Of a stretch of DNA of 11,235 nucleotides, positions 6,813-11,235 are shown piece by piece. The first letter of the stretch is position 1. Each line of letters begins with the position of its first letter. The position numbers and the translations under genes were made by a program. The stretch is from Chloroflexota bacterium. GTDB lineage: Bacteria; Chloroflexota; Anaerolineae; UBA4142. The stretch covers positions 1 through 11,235 of the forward strand of contig JAMCQI010000084.1 of NCBI GenBank assembly GCA_023381515.1, in the 5' to 3' direction. The notes beneath the pieces were generated by a model that was not told the DNA's origin, searched no databases, and was given only the letters and a program-made list of their open reading frames with translations.

Positions 6813-7490
6813 TCAAAGTCGACCGAATTCCGACAAGAGTTCTTCTACCGTCTTCCCCTCGCGGATCCGCTGACGCGTGGCCTCCTCTTGTGCAGCCTGC
6901 GCCTGCGCCCGTGCGAGAACATCTGTCGCCTGTTCGCGTGGCACAACCACAACACCAATCTCATCTGCCAACACGATATCTCCGGGAAAAACAAGGACAC
7001 CGCCGCAGTGGATCGGTACGTTCACTTCGATCGGCTCCATCCGTTTGGAAAACGGCGAATGCGTCGAGCGGGGCACAATGGCGCGGCTGAAGATCGGGAA
7101 ATGCAGTGCTTTGATTTCATCAATGTCTCGGATGGCGCCGTCCACCACAGCGCCGACGACGCCTTTTTGCTGGCACAGCCCAGCCATCAATCCACCCCAG
7201 ATCGAGGTCTCCGTTTCGCCCGCCGCGTCCACGACGACGACATCTCCTTTCTGCGCGACCGCGAGCGCGTCGAGGCAATCCACCAAGTCGCCCGGATAGA
7301 GTCTCACCGTGAGCGCCGCGCCTACAAAGCGCGCATCGTACAGCGGACGGATATCACTTCGCAGAACGCCCGCGCGTTCCATACAATCAGCCACAACACA
7401 CGATGGGCTGAAAATGGTGAGCAAGTCGCGAAAACCAGCGACGTGTTCGTCGTGGGGTCGAGCCGGCATTGGGTTAATGACGCGTCGCAT
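6813..7490 (-). CDS. RraA-like / HMG-CHA aldolase family protein (class II pyruvate aldolase-type fold)
   Basis: A 225-residue cytosolic protein of the family that includes 4-hydroxy-4-methyl-2-oxoglutarate/4-carboxy-4-hydroxy-2-oxoadipate aldolases and RraA, often misnamed demethylmenaquinone methyltransferase. Seen: WGG at 98-100, a Gly-rich helix, then VVDGAIRDIDEI with Asp117, Gly118, Arg121 and Asp122. This Arg-Asp pair corresponds to the substrate-binding Arg and metal-binding Asp of the aldolases. DEIGVVVVP follows at 176-184. It directly follows the KDPG aldolase, so cleavage of a related 2-keto acid to pyruvate is plausible but unproven. Two starts compete: ATG at 7490 (AGAGG 8 nt upstream) and GTG at 7517, which overlaps the aldolase stop as GTGA with GGAG 5 nt upstream and would give 234 residues. 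I list the ATG; the GTG is nearly as good. Confidence 0.82.
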   Translation of the reverse strand: MRRVINPMPARPHDEHVAGFRDLLTIFSPSCVVADCMERAGVLRSDIRPLYDARFVGAALTVRLYPGDLVDCLDALAVAQKGDVVVVDAAGETETSIWGGLMAGLCQQKGVVGAVVDGAIRDIDEIKALHFPIFSRAIVPRSTHSPFSKRMEPIEVNVPIHCGGVLVFPGDIVLADEIGVVVVPREQATDVLARAQAQAAQEEATRQRIREGKTVEELLSEFGRL

Positions 7491-7513
7491 GTGAGGAACC
7501 TCTTGGACGATTG

Positions 7514-8167
7514 TCACTTTATCTCCGCCCGCGCGCGATTCACGGCCTCCTTGAATTGCCGCGCGAGATCCGTCAATTCGTCGAAATGCTTGGCCGCGAT
7601 GGCGCTTTTCTTTACCAGGTTGCCTCCCACGGCGACGGCGGACGCGCCCGCTTTGATGAAATCGCCCGTGTTTTCCAATGACACACCGCCCACTGGAATG
7701 AGTTTGATCTGTGGCAATGGCGCGCGAATGGCTTTGAAATACTCCGGGCCGCCAAATTCCGCGGGGAACACTTTGACGAAATCTGCACCCCATTCCCACG
7801 CAGTGAGAATCTCGGTCGGCGTAAACGCGCCGGGAATCACTGCTTTGCTGTAGCGGCGGCATACTTGGATAACCTTTGCGCTTAGCGTGGGTGCAACAAT
7901 GAACTGCGCGCCGGCCAGAATCGCCGCGCGCGCCGTCTCTGGATCCAGAACGGTTCCAGCGCCGAGCAGCACGTCGTTGCCAAATTCACGCGTGGCGCTC
8001 TCGATGATCGCCAAAGCATTGGGCGTTGTCATTGTGAATTCGATGGCGTTCACGCCTCCGGCCCGAATCGCCTGTGCGACCTGCACCAATTCTTCTGAGC
8101 GGTCAAAGCGCACAATGGCAATGATGCCGCCCTGTTCGATCAAACGAACTTGCTCGTCTTTTTGCAT
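7514..8167 (-). CDS. eda: 2-dehydro-3-deoxy-phosphogluconate (KDPG) / KDPGal aldolase
   Basis: A 217-residue class I aldolase splitting KDPG (or its galactonate epimer) to pyruvate and D-glyceraldehyde 3-phosphate, the last step of Entner-Doudoroff-type sugar-acid catabolism. The family catalytic set is present: Arg20 in IVRFD, Glu43 in AIEFTM, GAGTVL at 69-74, and Lys132 in DFVKVFPAE, the Schiff-base lysine. The phosphate-site loop IPVGGVSLEN lies at 157-166 (TGGV is more usual). The length matches the bacterial family. Its ribosome binding site GAGGAG (8176-8181) overlaps the stop codon of the kinase gene, leaving a 12-nt gap, so the two are translationally linked. KDPG versus KDPGal specificity cannot be decided from the sequence. 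Confidence 0.93.
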   Translation of the reverse strand: MQKDEQVRLIEQGGIIAIVRFDRSEELVQVAQAIRAGGVNAIEFTMTTPNALAIIESATREFGNDVLLGAGTVLDPETARAAILAGAQFIVAPTLSAKVIQVCRRYSKAVIPGAFTPTEILTAWEWGADFVKVFPAEFGGPEYFKAIRAPLPQIKLIPVGGVSLENTGDFIKAGASAVAVGGNLVKKSAIAAKHFDELTDLARQFKEAVNRARAEIK

Positions 8168-8179
8168 GGTTGCGTCTCC

Positions 8180-9166
8180 TCAGCGCGAGATGCGAAGGTT
8201 GCCCACCCCCTTCAACAACGCTTCTGCTTCTTCGCGCGTGGTCCAGTTGAAATCGCTCCACGAGGTGTGTTTGAGTGCGGTGAATGCATTCCCCAGTTTC
8301 ACCGCCATTTCGACGCCCCCGGTCGCGTAGCCATAGATGAATCCGGCGGTGTAGTTGTCTCCGCCCCCCAATCGGTCTACGACTTCAATATCATACGTCA
8401 CGTCCTCGTACACTTTGCCATCCGCGTACGCGAATGCACTCCAGGTGTTCCGCCAAACGGAAGGAGTCCCGCGCAACGTGATAGTCACCGCGTCAAGGTT
8501 GAACCGATCGGCCAGCTGCGCCGCGACCTTCTTATAGTCCTCTCCCCTGATCCCAAATACGCGTTCGGTGTCTTCTTCCGTTGTAATCAGGATGTCCACA
8601 TACTTCATGATGGGTTCCTGAACCGCGCGTGCTTTGTCTTGCGTCCATAACTTGGCTCGGTAGTTCAAATCATAGCTGACTGTGCAGCCCATCTCTTTGG
8701 CGGTTCTAAGCGCTTCGCCTGCAACGGAAGCGGTACTGTCGCTGAGCGCGGCGGTGATACCGCTGGTGTGAAACCAGCGTGCGCCAGCGAGTGCTTTCCT
8801 CCAATCCACTTCGCCGGGCTGGATGCGGCTGATGGCAGAAAAAGCCCGGTCGTACAGGACACCGCTGGCGCGCGGAGAGGCGCCGTACTCAACGAAATAA
8901 AGACCCATTCGGTCTTCCTTCGCCCAAACCATATGGCTGGTATCCACGCCGAACTCACGCGCCTTGTTTTGCGCCATTCGACCAAGAGGGTTATTGGGTA
9001 AGCGACTGATCCAACTCGCGGTCAGTCCTAAGCGGGAAACACCAGCGGCTACAGTCAACTCAGATCCGCCAACGGTCGTCTTCAAGGTCGTGGCTTGTTC
9101 CAGGCGCTCGAAATTAGGCGGAGCGAAACGGATCATCGCTTCGCCAAATGTCACTACTTCCGCCAT
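8180..9166 (-). CDS. kdgK: 2-keto-3-deoxygluconate (KDG) kinase, PfkB family
   Basis: A 328-residue PfkB sugar kinase expected to phosphorylate 2-keto-3-deoxygluconate to KDPG, the substrate of the next gene product. Residue numbers count from the preceding GTG (subtract 1 for the listed start). Seen: FGEAMIRF at the N-terminus; the first PfkB region VGGSELTVAAGVSRLG at 33-48, with Thr where Asn is common; FHTSGIT at 133-139; YDLNYRAKLW at 166-175, very close to the DPNYRPKLW-type motif of KDG kinases; and the second signature DRLGGGDNYTAG at 265-276 with catalytic Asp271. The ATG at 9166 is chosen over the adjacent in-frame GTG at 9169 because AGGAGG lies 6 nt before the ATG. It sits 36 bp after the cupin gene. 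Another ketose or deoxy-sugar kinase role is possible, but the aldolase next door makes KDG kinase the best call. Confidence 0.87.
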   Translation of the reverse strand: MAEVVTFGEAMIRFAPPNFERLEQATTLKTTVGGSELTVAAGVSRLGLTASWISRLPNNPLGRMAQNKAREFGVDTSHMVWAKEDRMGLYFVEYGASPRASGVLYDRAFSAISRIQPGEVDWRKALAGARWFHTSGITAALSDSTASVAGEALRTAKEMGCTVSYDLNYRAKLWTQDKARAVQEPIMKYVDILITTEEDTERVFGIRGEDYKKVAAQLADRFNLDAVTITLRGTPSVWRNTWSAFAYADGKVYEDVTYDIEVVDRLGGGDNYTAGFIYGYATGGVEMAVKLGNAFTALKHTSWSDFNWTTREEAEALLKGVGNLRISR

Positions 9167-9202
9167 CACAATCCTCCTTGAAACGGTTAAGCCAAGGGTG
9201 TT

Positions 9203-9526
9203 TTACTTATTCCAATTCACAAAGACATCGAGATAGCGCAGAGGAACATCATTGGGGTTGCGTACTCCGTGAGGAACACCGGGCGGAATGGTTACCGCAG
9301 TGCCGGGCCGCAGTGCATAATCTTGACCGTCCATCCGGACGATGCCCTCGCCCTCCAAAACATAGTAGAATTGATCTTCCCGTTCATGGGAATGGACCGC
9401 CAGTTCATCGTGCGGCCGAACACTTATCAGGCCCACCTTCAGGTCTTGGCGCCGGACAATGTGCTTGTTGTCGGAGTGATCGCGCGGAACTGCCTCCAGT
9501 TGGTTGACATCAATAACGTACTCCAC
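9203..9526 (-). CDS. Small single-domain cupin, KdgF-like
   Basis: A 107-residue one-domain cupin starting at a GTG with AAGGAGG 6 nt upstream. Motif 1 is VHSHEREDQFYYVLEGEG (His45, His47, Gln52), and motif 2 is G75-x5-PPGVPH with His86 and Asn90. The His/His/Gln/His set is the metal site reported for KdgF, the cupin that opens unsaturated uronate rings to 5-keto-4-deoxyuronate in pectin and alginate breakdown. KdgF also uses an Asp-x-Phe near the C-terminus followed by an Arg; here D100-V-F102 is present, but the Arg position is Asn106. The family comparison is from memory. The gene opens the kinase/aldolase block, which fits an uronate role. Generic cupins of this size are very common, so function is not certain. 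Confidence 0.8.
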   Translation of the reverse strand: MEYVIDVNQLEAVPRDHSDNKHIVRRQDLKVGLISVRPHDELAVHSHEREDQFYYVLEGEGIVRMDGQDYALRPGTAVTIPPGVPHGVRNPNDVPLRYLDVFVNWNK

Positions 9527-10014
9527 TGTTGTCCTCCTTGGAGCCTAGTTGCGACCCGACAACGCATCGTCTGGGTTTTTGCGACAGCATAGCGCATGGC
9601 TTTTTTACCGTTGCGGCCGGCAGCGGATCGTAGAGCCTTTCGCATTTCTCAATCCGAGTTTGACCACTTGGGGGGCGTGAATCGGTTCGCACAGGGTGCT
9701 TTTACATCAAACCAAAGCTCTCGTAACTCCGAGTCATGATTGCCAGGGCTTGGTCAACGTCAAATAACTCGTTCTCTATCCTGCCGTCTCCGCGGGACAC
9801 GGGTGGCAAGATCAGCTTTGGAAAAGTCCCTCATTTTCGGGCTCAGCGCGACTAGCCCGAAGCTCCTAGCCAAGTGTACGTTGGTGTAGAAGTGAATCGG
9901 CAACGGGTGGATTCGCAGATCACGCCCTGTTGCATGAGCGTGACGGAACTATCAAGATGTTTTTTGTGCGAGGAATCAATCGATTCGGCTATGATTTCGT
10001 TCCATCTCAAGAAT
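9527..10014. other. 488-bp gap between regulator and catabolic block; no confident gene
   Basis: The last 13 bp carry the cupin ribosome binding site. No intrinsic terminator follows the regulator and no near-consensus promoter for the cupin operon is recognisable on the minus strand, though one is expected here. A small hairpin may form at 9624-9656 (CGGAT/ATCCG with an inner GAG/CTC pairing). A GTTG-N8-CAAC inverted motif lies at about 9549-9564, shortly before the cupin start, but is too short to call an operator. A short protein-like open frame at 9702-9830 is listed separately. Confidence 0.55.
9702..9830 (-). pseudogene. Possible remnant of a degraded gene (42-residue open frame, C-terminal-like)
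   Basis: Between stops at 9831 and 9702 the minus strand reads 42 residues ending DVDQALAIMTRSYESFGLM, which looks like the amphipathic C-terminal helix of a normal enzyme rather than random translation. There is no ATG near the front; the only early start candidate is a GTG at 9798-9800 and I see no ribosome binding site for it. I do not recognise the family. It may be the tail of a sugar-metabolism gene lost from the operon, or chance. Confidence 0.25.
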
Positions 10015-10962
10015 TCAGGCTCTTTGTTTGATCGCTCGATACTTATGCCCTCTACCTTTGAGCAGATTCGATGATCCCTTGGGTGGATTTTCCTTTACGG
10101 GGCCGGACGAAACCGTGAGGGACTCGTTACCCAGTTGATTTACTCCCCGCCCCCAGCCCATCTGTGCTGAAATCTCTCCAGCCGATTGTTTCAGCGTCTC
10201 GATCAGTTTGCCGCCCTTTATGTGCTGTTCCATGCGCTCCGCCGGTCCGGAAACACTCATGGCAGCAGTAACACCTTTGTGATCGAAAATAGGAACGGCT
10301 GCACAAACGACGCCGATTTCGTGTTCTTGGCGGTCAACGGCAAACCCTTTTTCCCGAACCTGAGCAAGTTCGGCTTGCAGCGCACCGATGTCCGTAATCG
10401 TTGCGTCGGTATACCGGATGAGTTTTGAACGCGGGTATCGCTTTTTCACTTCCTCATCTGGCAAATAAGCCAACAGTGCTTTTCCAACGCCAGTGCAGTA
10501 CGCCGGCGAGCGCCCACCGACGCGCGAAGACATAAAACCTATCGGATATAGTCCAGGTAGTTTTTCTAGATACACGACCTGGTCGCCATCCAGTACCGTC
10601 AAGTGAACAGCCTCGCCGAACTCATTCCGCAGGGTCTCAAGTACATCCAGTGCGCGTTTCCGAATGTCGTTGTACTTGAGAAATCGGCTCCCCAACTCTA
10701 AACACGTCACCCCCAGCCGATATTTCCCTGTTGCAGACTCTTGCTCGACAAAGCCCTGAGCTTGAAGCGTTATGAGCAGGCGAAAAGTTGTACTGAGATC
10801 GAGGTCTACCTGTTTGCTGATCTCGGTCGCGCTGAGGTCTGTTTCAGAGGAGAGGAACAGTCGCAGCAAGGTCAGCGCGCGTTCTACGGCCCGGATGTGA
10901 TAGCGTTCAGAGTGCTTTTTCTGAGATGGCAAGGCAAACATCCTTCGAATTGCAGTTTTCAT
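10015..10962 (-). CDS. IclR-family transcriptional regulator
   Basis: A 315-residue DNA-binding regulator that probably controls the sugar-acid genes downstream. After a short basic N-terminus there is a winged helix-turn-helix (AVERALTLLRLFLSSE, then LSATEISKQVDLDLSTTFRLLITLQAQGFVE). The IclR effector domain follows, with GEAVHLTVLDGDQVVYLEKL, the SRVGGRSPAYCTGVGKALLAYLP segment typical of the ligand pocket, and RQEHEIGVVCAAVPIFDHKG. Effectors of relatives are often small acids or sugar acids, as for KdgR. The ATG at 10962 is chosen because a promoter at 10991-11019 puts transcription start downstream of the longer possible starts; a second in-frame ATG at 10941 is also possible. Unusual: the domain ends near MGWGRG and a basic, Gly/Lys/Arg-rich tail of about 45 residues follows, making the protein longer than the usual 250-270. 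Confidence 0.9.
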   Translation of the reverse strand: MKTAIRRMFALPSQKKHSERYHIRAVERALTLLRLFLSSETDLSATEISKQVDLDLSTTFRLLITLQAQGFVEQESATGKYRLGVTCLELGSRFLKYNDIRKRALDVLETLRNEFGEAVHLTVLDGDQVVYLEKLPGLYPIGFMSSRVGGRSPAYCTGVGKALLAYLPDEEVKKRYPRSKLIRYTDATITDIGALQAELAQVREKGFAVDRQEHEIGVVCAAVPIFDHKGVTAAMSVSGPAERMEQHIKGGKLIETLKQSAGEISAQMGWGRGVNQLGNESLTVSSGPVKENPPKGSSNLLKGRGHKYRAIKQRA

Positions 10963-10971
10963 ACAATGAAA
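10957..10971. promoter_or_regulatory. Perfect 15-nt palindrome over the regulator start codon (candidate operator)
   Basis: TTTCAT-ACA-ATGAAA has 6-bp arms and a 3-bp spacer, and covers the ATG at 10960-10962. It lies about 13 to 27 nt after the expected transcription start of the regulator, a position suited to autorepression. IclR-family operators are commonly palindromes of about 15 bp. I found no second exact copy upstream of the cupin or binding-protein genes, which weakens it as a regulon-wide site. Confidence 0.45.
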
Positions 10972-10990
10972 GTAGCTTTTACCTAGAGAA

Positions 10991-11019
10991 ATTGTAACAC
11001 TTTTTCGTTTTTTTGTCAA
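10991..11019 (-). promoter_or_regulatory. Near-consensus sigma-70 promoter of the IclR regulator
   Basis: On the minus strand a perfect -35 TTGACA (11014-11019) and a -10 TACAAT (10991-10996, one mismatch) are separated by a 17-bp A-rich spacer. Transcription should begin near 10984, giving a leader of about 22 nt to the ATG at 10962. This is the clearest promoter in the window. Confidence 0.8.
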
Positions 11020-11049
11020 TTGTTGTTCGCTGGTGATTGTACACATCGC

Positions 11050-11107
11050 GTAGGGGCAACGCCTTGTGCCTGCCCAATTGTGGGCGACCACAAGGGATCG
11101 CCCCTAC
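11050..11107. repeat. GTAGGGGC...GCCCCTAC dispersed palindromic repeat (second copy type)
   Basis: A 58-nt element with 8-nt inverted ends GTAGGGGC (11050-11057) and GCCCCTAC (11100-11107). Inner pairings are CCTTGTG (11062-11068) with CACAAGG (11089-11095) and GCCCA (11072-11076) with TGGGC (11081-11085), so nearly the whole element can fold into one hairpin. Its ends match those of the repeat at 375-429, while the inner sequences differ. It lies upstream of the regulator promoter and is not part of the regulator mRNA. MITE- or REP-like, with no coding content. Confidence 0.82.
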
Positions 11108-11127
11108 CTGTGGGTAACTATTCGCTG

Positions 11128-11200
11128 TCAGGACATCGTGCACAAGCCGTGTATTCAGGACATCGTGTAATTCGACACTCGCTGTTGTCAGAAGATTGTG
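11128..11200. repeat. Three direct repeats, probable terminal region of a mobile element outside the window
   Basis: TCAGGACATCGTG occurs at 11128-11140 and again exactly at 11155-11167, with a degenerate copy TCAGAAGATTGTG at 11188-11200 (spacings 27 and 33 bp). They are followed on the plus strand by AGGAGGTGAAG at the window edge, a strong ribosome binding site for a rightward gene starting beyond the window. Iterated short sites followed by a gene start resemble the ends of integrase-type insertion sequences such as IS481-family elements, but no transposase is visible here. They could instead be regulator-binding iterons. Confidence 0.5.
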
Positions 11201-11216
11201 CCATGCGGCATACTTG

Positions 11217-11231
11217 CCTCCAGCAGGAGGT
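11217..11231 (+). promoter_or_regulatory. Ribosome binding site of a rightward gene beyond the window, within a small hairpin
   Basis: AGGAGG at 11225-11230 can pair with CCTCC at 11217-11221 across a 4-nt loop. The sequence stops at TGAAG, a suitable distance for an ATG just past the window. Alternatively the open frame from the ATG at 11203 runs off the edge. Only 11 codons can be read, too few to identify. Confidence 0.4.
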
Positions 11232-11235
11232 GAAG

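Noticed and set aside
6888..7853. A 321-codon plus-strand open frame across the RraA-like and aldolase genes
   Set aside because: It crosses two well-supported minus-strand genes, its composition is not protein-like, and no family motif is seen.
10963..11091. Longer start of the IclR regulator at 11091
   Set aside because: The extra 43 residues would be encoded by the palindromic repeat and the promoter itself, upstream of the likely transcription start.
11128..11200. CRISPR-like array
   Set aside because: Repeats are 13 nt, the third is degenerate, spacing is uneven, and no cas genes are visible.

Overview
The window is about 11.2 kb of GC-rich bacterial DNA in which every convincing gene lies on the minus strand, so transcription runs from high to low coordinates. 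The gene content is a sugar-acid (2-keto-3-deoxygluconate type) uptake and catabolism cluster. I cannot assign a taxon firmly. Three traits fit Chloroflexota (Anaerolineae-like) best: long Ala/Pro/Thr linkers behind the lipoprotein cysteine of both binding proteins, strong AAGGAGG ribosome binding sites, and short dispersed GTAGGGGC-ended hairpin repeats. This is inference from style, not from a marker gene.

Layout in transcription order. (1) 11235-10963 is non-coding: three direct repeats that look like the end of a mobile element lying mostly outside the window, a GTAGGGGC...GCCCCTAC palindromic repeat, and a near-consensus sigma-70 promoter. (2) 10962-10015 is an IclR-family regulator with a perfect 15-nt palindrome over its start codon. 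(3) 10014-9527 is a 488-bp gap with no confident gene, only a short protein-like remnant. (4) 9526-6813 is a tight catabolic block: KdgF-like cupin, KDG kinase, KDPG aldolase and an RraA-like class II pyruvate aldolase-fold protein. (5) 6661-2863 is a complete ribose-type ABC importer (lipoprotein binding protein, two-domain ATPase, permease), followed at 2840-1773 by a mutarotase-like aldose epimerase. (6) 1576-449 is a second binding lipoprotein, followed by the N-terminal third of a second two-domain ATPase (355-1) that runs off the left edge. Its permease presumably lies beyond.

Proposed working model: one or two ABC importers bring in sugars or sugar acids, the epimerase and cupin interconvert ring or open-chain forms, the kinase makes KDPG (or its galacto epimer), and the aldolase splits it to pyruvate and glyceraldehyde 3-phosphate. 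The RraA-like protein may supply a second aldol cleavage. The dehydratase or isomerase that would make the 2-keto-3-deoxy acid is not in the window. The IclR protein is the obvious candidate regulator.

I see no clearly new defence, mobile or enzymatic system. The most interesting structural signal is that both binding-protein to ATPase junctions contain an inverted-repeat hairpin, but of two unrelated repeat types. This suggests recruitment of dispersed repeats to set binding-protein to transporter expression ratios.
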